The notes beneath the pieces were generated by a model. It searched no databases. It was not told where the DNA came from and saw nothing but the letters and a program-made list of their open reading frames with translations. The position numbers were made by a program, and so were the translations under genes. 64,000 nt of DNA from an uncultured Gammaproteobacteria bacterium (GTDB lineage Bacteria; Pseudomonadota; Gammaproteobacteria; Pseudomonadales; Pseudohongiellaceae). Positions 1 through 9,711 of the stretch are shown here, piece by piece; positions within the stretch are counted from its first letter, which is position 1, and each line of letters opens with the position of its first letter. Location of the stretch: the NCBI GenBank assembly GCA_903837345.1, contig CAILUG010000009.1, forward strand, positions 91,746 through 155,745. The letters are read 5' to 3'.

Positions 1-1
1 A

Positions 2-1132
2 GGTCTGCTGGCCTGCTATCGCGAGCGGCGCAGCTGCATTATTCCGATGGAAAACAGCATGGAGGCGGCGCTGTTGCCGGATGCGGATGTACGGCTGTGT
101 TCGCATCTGTTGCAGGTGTTGCAGTTTTTGCGCAAGGAAACCGAATTGGCAAAACCCCAGCCGCAGCCTGCCATGGAAGTCGCAGCGCTGCCGGATTTTC
201 GTGAAGTGATCGGCCAGGATGCCGCCAAGCGCGCACTGCTGATCGCAGCAGCCGGTTCACATAATGTATTGCTCAGAGGCCCGCCCGGCACTGGCAAAAC
301 CATGCTGGCCTCCCGACTGCCTGGCATCCTGCCGCCGCTGAAACAGGCAGAAGCGCTGGAAGTAGCGGCGATTCACTCACTGACACAGCAACAACCATCA
401 CCGACAGTTTGGCAACAACCCCCGTTTCGCACTCCCCATCACACCAGCTCGGCTGTGGCGCTGGCCGGTGGTGGCAGCACGCTGCATCCGGGTGAAATCA
501 GTCTGGCGCATCATGGCGTGCTGTTTCTCGATGAGTTGCCCGAGTTCAATCCGCGCGTGCTGGAAGTGTTGCGTGAGCCGCTGGAGGCCGGACACATCCA
601 GATTTCGCGCACGCGTTACCGGGTCAGGTTGCCGGCACGTATCCAGCTGGTGGCAACGATGAATTTGTGTCCCTGCGGGCGAAGTGGTGCCGAAGACCAG
701 CGTTGCACGTGCTCAGAAGAAAAAATAAGGCAGTATCAGCATCGCATCTCCGGGCCTTTGCTGGATCGCATAGATCTGCATGTGAGTGTGGCGAGGTTGG
801 CAGAAACAGACAAAGCAGCTTTGTTGCAACGCGCACCCACTGGAGTGTCATGCAGCAGCGAACTGCGTCAACGCGTGATTCTGTGCAGGGAATTGCAACT
901 CTCGCGTTGTGGCAAACTCAACGGGCATCTTCAGCAGGAACAACTAGCCGAACACTGTGCACTCACCAAGACCGACGCTACCTTGCTTGATGAAGCAGTG
1001 ACACGGCTGAAATTATCGACGAGATCATTTTTCCGCATACTGAAAATTGCACGCACGATTGCCGATCTTGAAGTGGCGCCACAGATAGCTACTTCACATT
1101 TGCTGGAAGCAATCAATTACCGGCGCTTCTGA
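2..1132 (+). CDS. comM: YifB/ComM family Mg-chelatase-like AAA+ ATPase, 5' end outside window
   Basis: This is the C-terminal two thirds of a YifB/ComM protein. The frame is open from base 2, so the true start lies upstream; full-length family members are about 500 residues. ComM is a hexameric helicase that promotes branch migration during natural transformation. Visible features are the Walker A loop GPPGTGKT at about nt 279-302, the RTPHHTSS family motif, a Walker B-like LFLDELPEF near nt 520-546, a cysteine cluster CPCGRSG...CTC that may bind zinc, and LLDRIDLHV. The C-terminal Mg-chelatase helical domain is complete. It converges on ubiK, leaving 26 bp between the stops. The family is certain; a transformation role is inferred from orthologues only. 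Confidence 0.96.
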   Translation, partial: GLLACYRERRSCIIPMENSMEAALLPDADVRLCSHLLQVLQFLRKETELAKPQPQPAMEVAALPDFREVIGQDAAKRALLIAAAGSHNVLLRGPPGTGKTMLASRLPGILPPLKQAEALEVAAIHSLTQQQPSPTVWQQPPFRTPHHTSSAVALAGGGSTLHPGEISLAHHGVLFLDELPEFNPRVLEVLREPLEAGHIQISRTRYRVRLPARIQLVATMNLCPCGRSGAEDQRCTCSEEKIRQYQHRISGPLLDRIDLHVSVARLAETDKAALLQRAPTGVSCSSELRQRVILCRELQLSRCGKLNGHLQQEQLAEHCALTKTDATLLDEAVTRLKLSTRSFFRILKIARTIADLEVAPQIATSHLLEAINYRRF

Positions 1133-1158
1133 AACGTGGTTCAGTATTGCTTGGGTAA

Positions 1159-1395
1159 TCAGCGCTTTTCCATCTGCGCAAGCCGCTGTTCCAGCTCGGC
1201 GATACGCTCACTGGCACGCGCAAGGATTTGCCGCTGGGCATCAAACTCTTCCCGCGTCACCAGATGCAGCTTGCCAAGACTGGCCTGTAGCAACGCATAG
1301 AGATCATGCTCGATCTTGCTGCGGGCGGCTTCAGCGGCGGGGAATACGGAGGCAGCTTTCTGGCTGAGGGTATGCAGGAATTCGTTGTTGAGCAT
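1159..1395 (-). CDS. ubiK: Ubiquinone biosynthesis accessory factor UbiK (YqiC family)
   Basis: A 78-residue protein of the UbiK/YqiC (formerly DUF526) family. In E. coli UbiK binds UbiJ and assists the soluble Ubi complex in late, aerobic coenzyme Q synthesis. The N-terminal half is an amphipathic helix (residues about 1-40), and the C-terminal half is a charged coiled coil ending RIAELEQRLAQMEKR, as in the family. Length is normal. It is divergent from the P-II gene across a 163 bp gap, the usual yifB-ubiK-glnK neighbourhood of Pseudomonas-like genomes. The start at 1395 is the only ATG that gives the full N-terminal helix. Confidence 0.93.
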   Translation of the reverse strand: MLNNEFLHTLSQKAASVFPAAEAARSKIEHDLYALLQASLGKLHLVTREEFDAQRQILARASERIAELEQRLAQMEKR

Positions 1396-1432
1396 GGCAC
1401 AGACCTGAGGCTACGGCGGGAGACAAGAGTAA

Positions 1433-1897
<465 letters not shown>

Positions 1898-1912
1898 CAG
1901 TCAGCCGGGCGC

Positions 1913-2641
1913 TCAGTCTGGCTCTCCCCACAAAAATTGCAATACCGACAGCGCCGCCACCGGCGCTGTTTCCGTTCTGAGCACCCGGTTTCCCAAGCGG
2001 ATGCCGGTAAATCCGGCAGTCTTGGCAGCGGCGATTTCGGCTGGCGACAAACCGCCTTCCGGTCCTATCAGCAAGCTGACTCCGTTTGCAGGTCTGGGTC
2101 CGGCCAGGTGACCACTTTCTTCGTGATCGAGTACCAGCCGCAATCCGCCACCGGTTCTGGCCAGCCAGGTCTCCAGATTTTGCGGGGTTTCAACCAGCGG
2201 CACTTTGACGCGGCCGCTCTGCTCGCAGGCGCTGATAGCAATCTGTTGCCAATGACTTTGCCGCTTGTCCACCCGCTCACCGCTGAGCTTCACTTCACAG
2301 TGCTCGGTAAACAGCGGCACGATCACTGACACTCCCAGTTCCACACTTTTCTGGATGGCGTAGTCCATACGTTCGCCGCGGGAAATGCCCAGGCCAAGAT
2401 GGGTGTGCAGTGCCGACTCGGTGGCTGGAGCGCGAGCCGCCCCTACCCGCACCTGCACTTCATGTTTGCCCACGTTCTCGACGGTTGCCTGGTATTCGAG
2501 ACCATCACCATTGAACAGCACCAGCCGATCGCCGTTGCCGACCCGCAAAACCTTGCCGAGATAATGGGCAGCTGCATCGGTCAAGACCCGGGTGCTGTCG
2601 GCTGACAATGGCAAAGCGGTGAACAGTCGGGAAATACGCAT
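1913..2641 (-). CDS. rsmE: 16S rRNA (uracil1498-N3)-methyltransferase
   Basis: A 242-residue SPOUT-class RNA methyltransferase of the RsmE family, which methylates N3 of U1498 in 16S rRNA on the assembled 30S subunit. The N-terminal PUA-like domain (about 1-70) contains HYLGKVLRVGNGD. The C-terminal trefoil knot carries LLIGPEGGLSP and RLGNRVLRTETAPVAALSVL, which form the SAM pocket and dimer interface. RGERMDYAIQKSVELGV is also family-typical. Length is normal. It converges on the P-II gene and is divergent from the UbiH-type gene, with 72 bp between the two starts. Confidence 0.97.
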   Translation of the reverse strand: MRISRLFTALPLSADSTRVLTDAAAHYLGKVLRVGNGDRLVLFNGDGLEYQATVENVGKHEVQVRVGAARAPATESALHTHLGLGISRGERMDYAIQKSVELGVSVIVPLFTEHCEVKLSGERVDKRQSHWQQIAISACEQSGRVKVPLVETPQNLETWLARTGGGLRLVLDHEESGHLAGPRPANGVSLLIGPEGGLSPAEIAAAKTAGFTGIRLGNRVLRTETAPVAALSVLQFLWGEPD

Positions 2642-2713
2642 AAGGCGCGGGGCTTCCTGATATTATGTTTATCAATACAGACGAAGGCATTTTACCTGTC
2701 TTGCTGACAAACC

Positions 2714-3988
2714 TTGCATGCGCCGCAGGAGTTAACACTGGCTACCACCCACGATATTCCCCATGAGTGCGACATCCTGGTCAATGGCGGCGGGATGGTG
2801 GGGCTGTGTTTGTCGCTGGCATTGGCACAACAAGGCTTCGATATCGTAGTGCTCGACGCCCAGCCGGCACCGCCAGAGGTGGCCCGGTTGCGGGCCACGC
2901 TGGGCGATCAGCAGTTCGACAGCAGGGTGAGTGCGTTGACCCCGGGCAGCCAGAGCTGGCTGCAGCAGCTGGGCGTCTGGGACGCCCTGGCCGACTTGCG
3001 AGTGTGTGCCTATAGCGACATGCACGTCTGGGATGCCGATGGCACCGGCTCCATCCATTTCACTGCCGAGGAAGTGCACAGGCCCTGCCTGGGCCATATC
3101 GTGGAAAACCGGCTGATTTGTGCCGTTTTGCACGAAGCGCTGCGTCAGCTGCCGCAAGTGAAACTCTGCAACAACCACACGCTGGCCGCGGTTGAACAGG
3201 CCGTCGATACCAGCAACCGCGCGCTGGTGGTGTGCGACAACGGCGCGGCTTTCAGCTTTCGATTGCTGATCGGTGCCGATGGCGGCAGCTCACTGGTACG
3301 CAAGCTGTGCGCGTTCACCACCCGCGAATGGAGTTATCAGCAGCAGGCCATTGTTTGCACGATCAAAACCGCAGTTTCCCATCAATTTACCGCCTGGCAA
3401 CGCTTCATGAGTGGCGGCCCGCTGGCGGTGTTGCCACTGCTGCAGGTGGGAGCTCAATCCCAGCACTGCAGTTCCATTGTGTGGAGTTGCGACGACGACA
3501 AGGCAGCTGCGTTGATGGCACTGTCCGAGCCAGCGTTCGCGCAGGAACTGCAGCGGGCTTTTGAATCCAGGCTGGGGGCGATGGAGATTATTGCCCCCCG
3601 CCAGGTATTCCCGTTGCATCAGCAACATGCGATTCATTATGCCAAGCCCGGCGTCGTGCTGGTGGGCGATGCCGCCCATACCTTGCATCCGCTGGCAGGC
3701 CAGGGCGTGAACCTGGGCCTGGCAGATGCAGAGTGTCTGGCTCAGGTGCTGACCAAGGCCAGACAGCGGGGCGAGGACATTGCCGCCATCCAGACCCTCA
3801 GTCGTTATCAGCGCGAACGCAAAGGCCCCAATCTGGGCATGATGCTGAGCATGGAAATGTTCAAACGCGCGTTTGGCAGCGATGCCCTGATGCTGCGCTG
3901 GTTACGCAACACCGGTTTGCGGGTTGCCAATCAGAACCTGGCGCTGAAACGCACATTGATCCAGCATGCCATGGGACTGCCAGTTTAA
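2714..3988 (+). CDS. UbiH/UbiF/UbiI-family FAD-dependent hydroxylase
   Basis: A 424-residue group A flavoprotein monooxygenase of the ubiquinone hydroxylase family. Near the N-terminus is the Rossmann motif NGGGMVGLCLSLALAQQG, with the adenine-binding acid in VVLDAQ. The centre has the family block DSRVSALTPGSQSWLQQLG and the DG motif ADGGSSLVR; the C-terminal half has VGDAAHTLHPLAGQGVNLGL. Such enzymes hydroxylate C1, C5 or C6 of the quinone ring; which carbon is not decidable here. The ATG at 2714 has a weak ribosome site, while a strong GCAGGAG lies 8 bases before an in-frame CTG at 2738, so the real start may be that CTG. It stands alone, not beside pepP. Confidence 0.92.
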   Translation: MHAPQELTLATTHDIPHECDILVNGGGMVGLCLSLALAQQGFDIVVLDAQPAPPEVARLRATLGDQQFDSRVSALTPGSQSWLQQLGVWDALADLRVCAYSDMHVWDADGTGSIHFTAEEVHRPCLGHIVENRLICAVLHEALRQLPQVKLCNNHTLAAVEQAVDTSNRALVVCDNGAAFSFRLLIGADGGSSLVRKLCAFTTREWSYQQQAIVCTIKTAVSHQFTAWQRFMSGGPLAVLPLLQVGAQSQHCSSIVWSCDDDKAAALMALSEPAFAQELQRAFESRLGAMEIIAPRQVFPLHQQHAIHYAKPGVVLVGDAAHTLHPLAGQGVNLGLADAECLAQVLTKARQRGEDIAAIQTLSRYQRERKGPNLGMMLSMEMFKRAFGSDALMLRWLRNTGLRVANQNLALKRTLIQHAMGLPV

Positions 3989-4133
3989 TCGAATGCCTAT
4001 ATTTTAAAGGAAATAATAAGGTAGTAAATGCTCACTCCACTTGCTGAAAACTTCAGCGCTGCCTTGCACCAGCACTTGCTCTTGCCTATGATGCCAGTCA
4101 TGTCATTTTGGAGGGGTTACTCCGCACAAGATC

Positions 4134-4520
4134 ATGAGCGCCGCACCCGAAGAGCTTTACTACACGGCTGCCCATGTATGGCTGCAACTTGAAGACGACC
4201 ACCACGCGCGGGTAGGTATCACTGATTTTGCCCAGTCACAGTTGGGCGATGTGGTGTTCGTGGAGTTGCCGGAAGTCACCAGTGTGGTCAGCACCGGTGA
4301 AGAAGTCAGTCTGGTGGAGTCAGTGAAGACGGCTTCCGACATTCCCACGCCGGTGTCAGGCGTCATTACCGTGGTGAATGAGGCCTTGCGCACCACCCCC
4401 GAACTCATCAATTCCTCTCCTTATGACAAGGGTTGGATTTTCAAAATCCGCATCAGTAACAAAGGTGAACTGTCAGATCTGTTGGGTGCCGGGGATTACC
4501 TCGAATCCTGTGTAGACTGA
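4134..4520 (+). CDS. gcvH: Glycine cleavage system H protein
   Basis: A 128-residue lipoyl carrier of the glycine cleavage system. It shuttles the aminomethyl group between GcvP, GcvT and the L-protein. The lipoylated lysine is K65 in [17 protein letters not shown]; the preceding [19 protein letters not shown] is diagnostic. The end [15 protein letters not shown] is also typical. Neither gcvT nor gcvP is adjacent and no glycine riboswitch is recognisable in the 145 bp upstream, so the gene appears monocistronic. An AGG-rich stretch at about 4109-4114 is rather far from this ATG, but no closer start keeps the N-terminus. Confidence 0.96.
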   Translation: MSAAPEELYYTAAHVWLQLEDDHHARVGITDFAQSQLGDVVFVELPEVTSVVSTGEEVSLVESVKTASDIPTPVSGVITVVNEALRTTPELINSSPYDKGWIFKIRISNKGELSDLLGAGDYLESCVD

Positions 4521-4603
4521 TCGGGCTGTCCGGAAGCTGCTTCCATACACAGCACAGACATCACCACCAGACTGCAGTCAGTCTGGAAACGCAGGCTAGC
4601 ATC

Positions 4604-5098
4604 GTGATTGATACTGACGGTTACAGGCCCAATGTGGGGCTCATTATCTGCAACGGCACCGGCAAACTGCTGTGGGCCAAACGTGTAGGGCAGGATGCCT
4701 GGCAATTTCCGCAAGGCGGCATCCAGCGCAATGAATCGCCGGAAGCAGCGATGTTGCGCGAACTCAATGAAGAAGTGGGGCTGGAGCCCGCCGATGTCAG
4801 CATCCTGGCACGCACCAGCAACTGGCTGCACTACAAATTGCCGCCGCATCTGGTGCGCCACAAATCGAATCCGGTATGCATAGGACAGAAGCAATTGTGG
4901 TTTCTGCTGCAGTTGGTGGGTGATGATGAAAAGATCCGCTTCGATCGCGGTGCCAAGCCGGAATTCGACGCAGTACGCTGGATAGACTACTGGACTGCTG
5001 CCGAAGAAGTGGTGGCCTTCAAGCGTGAAGTTTACAAATCAGCATTGTCCGAACTGGAAATGACCTATCGCAAACAGCTGGAACCCGGATCAGCGTAG
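4604..5098 (+). CDS. rppH: RNA pyrophosphohydrolase RppH (NudH)
   Basis: A 164-residue Nudix hydrolase that removes pyrophosphate from 5'-triphosphorylated mRNAs and so starts 5'-dependent decay. It opens [17 protein letters not shown], nearly the E. coli RppH N-terminus, which fixes the GTG at 4604 as start codon. The Nudix box runs from [12 protein letters not shown] through [10 protein letters not shown] (G-x5-E-x7-REL-x-EE-x-G), giving the metal-binding glutamates. QKQLWFLL and [10 protein letters not shown] are RppH-specific blocks. ptsP follows after 28 bp, the conserved gammaproteobacterial rppH-ptsP pair, so both are probably cotranscribed. Confidence 0.97.
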   Translation: MIDTDGYRPNVGLIICNGTGKLLWAKRVGQDAWQFPQGGIQRNESPEAAMLRELNEEVGLEPADVSILARTSNWLHYKLPPHLVRHKSNPVCIGQKQLWFLLQLVGDDEKIRFDRGAKPEFDAVRWIDYWTAAEEVVAFKREVYKSALSELEMTYRKQLEPGSA

Positions 5099-5126
5099 CA
5101 AGCCACACCAACAACCAGGACTCTTC

Positions 5127-7406
5127 ATGCTGCAGAACCTGCACAGCATCATGACCGAAGTTAACGGAGCCCGCGATCTTGAGGCAACGCTGGATATTCT
5201 CGTGCGCAGCGTGCAGAAAGCGCTGGAAACGCGGGTATGTTCGGTTTATCTGCTTGATCGCAGCCTTGGCCGTTATGTGCTGATGGCGAGCCAGGGTCTT
5301 GATCCCGCCGCAGTCGGACGTGTCAGCCTATCGCCGCAGGAAGGTCTGGTGGGACTGGTGGCGCAACGCGCCGAGCCGGTCAATCTCGACAACGCCAGCG
5401 CGCATCCGCGCTATCACTACATCCCGGAAACGCGCGAAGAAGAATACGAGTCCTTTCTGGGTGTGCCGGTGATCCATCACGCACAAGTGCTCGGCGTGCT
5501 GGTGGTGCAGCAAAAAGAGCGGCGCAAGTTCAACGCCGAAGACGAAGCCTTCCTGATTACGTTGTCGGCGCAACTGGCGCCGGTGATTGCGCTGGCAGAA
5601 TCCAAGGGCATGGTGCAGGGATTCACACCCTCCGGCAAACTTACCCGCGACCCGTTTTTCGATGGCGTGCCGGGCGCGCCTGGCGTGGTGATCGCACAGG
5701 CCATCACAGTGTTTGCGCCGGCCGATTTGTCGGTGATCCCGAATCGCAACTGCGCCGACATCAAGGCCGAGGTCAAATTCTTCAATGATTGTCTTGAGGC
5801 GGTACGGGTCGATATCAACGAACTCAAGATCAAGATCAAAGGCCAGTTGCGGCCGGAAGAGCGCGAGTTGTTCGATGCATATCTGCACATGCTCAGCGAC
5901 AGCGCGCTGGGCGCGGAAGTGGTTTCACTGATTGAGCAAGGCAACTGGGCACAAGGTGCGCTGGCACAAGTGGCGCAGGCCCACATCAACAATTTTGCCA
6001 GCATCAACGATGACTACATGCGTGAGCGCGCCACCGACATCAAGGATCTGTGTTCGCGCGTGCTGTATTACCTGCAGGAACAGCAGAAAAAAACCCGCAT
6101 TTATCCGCCGCGTTGCATCCTGATCTGCGAAGAACTCTCTGCTGCCATGCTGGCCGAAGTGCCGCGAGGCCAGCTGGTGGGCGTGGTATCAGCCGAAGGT
6201 TCCGCGCATTCGCATGTGGCGATTATTGCGCGGGCGATGGGCTTGCCGGCCGTGATGGGCGTTGCCAATTTCCCGTTTGCCGAACTCGATGGGCACGAGG
6301 TGATACTCGATGGCCACAACGGCCGTGTTTACACCGACCCCACTGAAGAGATGCGCCACCGCTACCAGGAAATCGTGCGCGAAGAAGTGCAGTTGTCGGA
6401 AGAGCTGGACACCATCAAGGATTTGCCGTGTGAAACCACTGACGGCCATCGCGTGCAGTTGTGGGTGAACACCGGGCTGTTGACCGATGTATTGCGTTCC
6501 CGCGAACGCGGCGCAGAAGGCATTGGTTTGTTCCGCACCGAAGTGCCGTTCATGTTGCGCGAAAGTTTCCCCACTGAACGCGAGCAAATGGAAATCTACC
6601 GTGATCAGCTCGCCGCTTTCCATCCGAAGGTGGTAACAATGCGCACGCTGGATATCGGCGGCGACAAACCTTTGTCGTATTTCCCGATCAAGGAAGACAA
6701 CCCGTTTCTGGGCTGGCGCGGCATCCGCGTCAGCATGGATCATCCCGAACTGTTCCTGAGCCAGGTGCGGGCGATGCTGCGCGCCAGTGTCGGGCTCAAC
6801 AACCTGCAGATCCTGTTGCCGATGATCAGCAATGTCGGCGAGATTGATACCTCCAACATGCTGATCCGGCGTGCCCAGCGCGAATTGTTTGAAGAAGGCC
6901 ATCCGGTGCAGATGCCGCCGATTGGCGTGATGATCGAAGTGCCGGCAATGGCGTGGCAGGTTGACGAGATCGTCAAACGTTGCGACTTTGTTTCGGTAGG
7001 CAGCAACGACCTGACCCAGTACATGCTGGCGGTGGATCGCAACAATCCGCGCGTAACCAACCTGTTCTCCAATTTGCATCCGGCTGTGCTGCGCGTGATC
7101 AACAAAATTGCGCAGGAAGTCACCGCCGCCGGCAAGAAACTCAGCATTTGCGGCGAAATGGCCGGCAATCCGGTGGCATCCGTGCTGTTGATGGCGATGG
7201 GTTTCGATGTGCTGTCGATGAACGCCACCAACCTCTTGAAAGTGAAATCGATGATTCGCGATATCAGCCTGGTGCAGGCCAAGGCGCTGCTGAAAGAGGC
7301 TTTGCTGCAGGAAGACACGGAAGCCGTGGTGAGTCTGCTTGAGCGTGAGCTGCACGGTGCCGGCACCGGCCGCATTCTGCGCGAGGTGCGCGAAGGCCAG
7401 GACTGA
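5127..7406 (+). CDS. ptsP: PEP-protein phosphotransferase PtsP (enzyme I Ntr)
   Basis: A 759-residue EI-Ntr, first enzyme of the nitrogen phosphotransferase chain that passes phosphate from PEP to NPr and EIIA-Ntr. Residues about 15-160 form a GAF domain, the nitrogen-sensing part known to bind glutamine or 2-oxoglutarate. The EI N-terminal domain follows (LTRDPFFDGVPGAPG onward). The swivelling phosphohistidine domain has SAHSHVAIIARAMGLP with H363 as the likely phospho-acceptor. The PEP-binding TIM barrel has GIGLFRTEVPFM, GGDKPLSYF and FVSVGSNDLTQYMLAVDR. Full length and intact. ptsN and ptsO are not in the window. Confidence 0.97.
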   Translation: MLQNLHSIMTEVNGARDLEATLDILVRSVQKALETRVCSVYLLDRSLGRYVLMASQGLDPAAVGRVSLSPQEGLVGLVAQRAEPVNLDNASAHPRYHYIPETREEEYESFLGVPVIHHAQVLGVLVVQQKERRKFNAEDEAFLITLSAQLAPVIALAESKGMVQGFTPSGKLTRDPFFDGVPGAPGVVIAQAITVFAPADLSVIPNRNCADIKAEVKFFNDCLEAVRVDINELKIKIKGQLRPEERELFDAYLHMLSDSALGAEVVSLIEQGNWAQGALAQVAQAHINNFASINDDYMRERATDIKDLCSRVLYYLQEQQKKTRIYPPRCILICEELSAAMLAEVPRGQLVGVVSAEGSAHSHVAIIARAMGLPAVMGVANFPFAELDGHEVILDGHNGRVYTDPTEEMRHRYQEIVREEVQLSEELDTIKDLPCETTDGHRVQLWVNTGLLTDVLRSRERGAEGIGLFRTEVPFMLRESFPTEREQMEIYRDQLAAFHPKVVTMRTLDIGGDKPLSYFPIKEDNPFLGWRGIRVSMDHPELFLSQVRAMLRASVGLNNLQILLPMISNVGEIDTSNMLIRRAQRELFEEGHPVQMPPIGVMIEVPAMAWQVDEIVKRCDFVSVGSNDLTQYMLAVDRNNPRVTNLFSNLHPAVLRVINKIAQEVTAAGKKLSICGEMAGNPVASVLLMAMGFDVLSMNATNLLKVKSMIRDISLVQAKALLKEALLQEDTEAVVSLLERELHGAGTGRILREVREGQD

Positions 7407-7454
7407 TCCAGCTCAAACCAGACCCCGGTTTTCCAGAGTCTAATCAGACTGGCG

Positions 7455-7486
7455 CTTGACCTTCCTCCATGGTCAAGGCTGAAGCT
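7455..7486 (+). promoter_or_regulatory. CueR-type copA promoter/operator
   Basis: In the 109 bp before copA lies CTTGACC (7455-7461) and its exact inverse GGTCAAG (7471-7477), with TTGACC as -35 and the stretched 19-20 bp spacer typical of MerR-family promoters ahead of a weak -10 near 7481-7486. The half-sites ACCTT and AAGGC are those of CueR boxes. copA and a cueR homologue lie directly downstream, so copper-induced autoregulation of the pair is the simplest reading. Confidence 0.8.
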
Positions 7487-7515
7487 GATGCAACCGTGTC
7501 AACCAGGAGCCAACC

Positions 7516-9708
7516 ATGAAAACCCAGACGGAATCTTCATCACTCACGCTCGATGTCACCGGCATGTCGTGTGCGTCATGCGTGGCGCATATCGAAAAGG
7601 CGCTCAATAAGGTGCCTGGCGTGACGCAAGCCAGTGTCAATCTCGCCACCGAAAGCGCCAGCGTGCAAGGCCAGGCGCTGCAAGGCGAAGCGCTGGTGGC
7701 GGCAGTGGAAAATGCCGGCTATCACGCCAGTGTGAGAACCGACGCAAAAAAGCCGGTAACCGCTCAGGGGAGTAATCCTGAGCGGAACCAGTTTCTGCTG
7801 GCCGCGTTGCTGACACTGCCATTGCTGTATCCGATGGTGCTCAGCTGGTTCGGTCAGCACGTGATGTGGAACGGCTATTTGCAACTGGCGCTGGCTTCCC
7901 CGGTGCAGTGGTGGTGTGGCCGCCGCTTCTATATCGGCAGTTTCAAGGCACTGCGCAGCGGCACTGCCAACATGGATACGCTGGTGACGCTGGGCACTTT
8001 TGCTGCCTATGGACTCTCGCTGTTTCATTTGCTCAGTGGCAACAGCGGCATGGATGCGCTGTATTTCGAAGCATCCGCCGTCATCATCACGCTCATCCTG
8101 CTCGGCAAATGGCTGGAGGCGCGCGCCAAACAACAAACCACTGCCGCGATCCGGGCGCTGCAGGCATTGAGTCCTGAGCGCGCCAGCGTCATGCGTGCCG
8201 GTGTGGAAAGTGAAGTTGCCATCGAAGATTTGCGTATCGGTGACGAGCTGGTAATTCGCCCGGGTGAGCGCGTGGCAGCTGATGGCGAAATCCTGAAGGG
8301 CCGCAGCCAGCTGGATGAAGCACTGATCACCGGTGAAAGCGCACCGGTACTGCGGGAACCCGGCATGCAGGTGATTGGCGGTTCCATCAATCTTGATGGG
8401 CAGCTGCATGTGCGAGTGAGCGCGATCGGCACGGAAACCACCTTGGCCCGCATCATTCGTCTGGTGGAAAACGCGCAAGCGAAAAAAGCGCCGATTCAGC
8501 GAGTGGCCGACAAGGTTAGCGGCGTGATGGTGCCAATCGTGATTTTGATCGCTGCCGTTACCTGGCTGGCGTGGGGTCTCTGGGCAGGGGATTGGGCACA
8601 AGCCACCATCAATGCGGTCTCGGTACTGGTGATTGCCTGTCCTTGTGCGCTCGGCCTGGCTACGCCGGCGGCGTTGATGGCGGGAACCGGTGTGGCTGCC
8701 CAAAGCGGCATCCTGATCCGCGATGCCGAAGCACTGGAGAATGCACAGGCGATAACCGTGGTAGCGTTTGACAAGACTGGCACCCTCACTGAAGGTAAAC
8801 CCCGTGTAGTTCGCACGGTGGCATTTGACGGCAACGACCGGCAATTGCTGGCTCAGGTAGCCGCAGTGCAACAAGGCAGCGAACATCCGCTGGCACAGGC
8901 AGTGCTGCAAGCAGCGGCCAACATTGATAGTAAAGGGGTTATCGCCTCTGATCTGCGGGCACTGGCGGGCCGCGGGGTGTCTGCACTGGTGGATGGCAAA
9001 CAATTCTGGTTTGGCAATCAGCGCCTGATGGAAGAGCTGGGCTTCGCCGCAGAGCTGTTGGCGACACGCGCGCAAGAATCTGCCAGCAAAGGCTATACCT
9101 TGTCATGGGCGGCAGTTGAATCCGGAGGCAACAAGCAATTGCTCGGCTTGCTGCAATTCCAGGACACCGTGCGTGCCACCGCGAAACAAGCCGTGGATCA
9201 ATTACGGGCACTCGGCATCCGCACGCTGATGGTAAGTGGCGACAACCAGGCCAGCGCCGAAGCCATCGCCAAAGTCATCGGCCTCGATGAGGTTCGCGCC
9301 AATGTGCTGCCGGAATTCAAGGCCCAGGTGATCAGCGAGCTGCAGAAACAAGGCGCCAGAGTGGCGATGGTGGGTGACGGCATCAACGATGCGCCGGCAC
9401 TGGCCACCGCCGATGTCGGTATCGCAATGGGCGCCGGCACCGATGTGGCGATGCAAACTGCCGGCATCACACTGATGCAGAGCGACCCGCTGCGGGTAGC
9501 CGATGCCATAGCCATTTCGCGACATACCTACCGCAAAATCCGGCAGAACCTGTTCTGGGCCTTTGCCTATAATATGCTGGGTATTCCGCTGGCAGCTTTC
9601 GGCATGCTGAACCCGATGCTGGCCGGGGCGTTGATGGCGTTCAGCAGCGTCAGTGTGGTCACCAATGCAGTGTTGCTGCGTTACTGGCGCCCGACAAATT
9701 CCAGGTGA
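7516..9708 (+). CDS. copA: Copper-exporting P1B-type ATPase CopA
   Basis: A 730-residue Cu(I) efflux ATPase of the inner membrane. One N-terminal heavy-metal-associated domain carries GMSCASC (C19, C22). The transmembrane metal site is C375-P-C377 in IACPCALGLATPAALM. The phosphorylated aspartate is D419 in DKTGTLTEG; SEHPLAQAV (nucleotide-binding domain) and GDGINDAPALATADVG (hinge) follow, and the C-terminal helices include NMLGIPLAAFGML. The actuator loop TGESAP is present. All catalytic motifs are intact. It lies behind a CueR-type promoter, and cueR starts 3 bp after its stop codon, so the two form one unit. Confidence 0.97.
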   Translation: MKTQTESSSLTLDVTGMSCASCVAHIEKALNKVPGVTQASVNLATESASVQGQALQGEALVAAVENAGYHASVRTDAKKPVTAQGSNPERNQFLLAALLTLPLLYPMVLSWFGQHVMWNGYLQLALASPVQWWCGRRFYIGSFKALRSGTANMDTLVTLGTFAAYGLSLFHLLSGNSGMDALYFEASAVIITLILLGKWLEARAKQQTTAAIRALQALSPERASVMRAGVESEVAIEDLRIGDELVIRPGERVAADGEILKGRSQLDEALITGESAPVLREPGMQVIGGSINLDGQLHVRVSAIGTETTLARIIRLVENAQAKKAPIQRVADKVSGVMVPIVILIAAVTWLAWGLWAGDWAQATINAVSVLVIACPCALGLATPAALMAGTGVAAQSGILIRDAEALENAQAITVVAFDKTGTLTEGKPRVVRTVAFDGNDRQLLAQVAAVQQGSEHPLAQAVLQAAANIDSKGVIASDLRALAGRGVSALVDGKQFWFGNQRLMEELGFAAELLATRAQESASKGYTLSWAAVESGGNKQLLGLLQFQDTVRATAKQAVDQLRALGIRTLMVSGDNQASAEAIAKVIGLDEVRANVLPEFKAQVISELQKQGARVAMVGDGINDAPALATADVGIAMGAGTDVAMQTAGITLMQSDPLRVADAIAISRHTYRKIRQNLFWAFAYNMLGIPLAAFGMLNPMLAGALMAFSSVSVVTNAVLLRYWRPTNSR

Positions 9709-9711
9709 AAC

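Noticed and set aside
3989..4133. Glycine riboswitch before gcvH
   Set aside because: No tandem aptamer-like structure could be recognised in 145 bp, and gcvT/gcvP are not downstream.
7432..7451. AGTCT-AATC-AGACT dyad after ptsP as a terminator
   Set aside because: The stem is only five base pairs and there is no T-tract.
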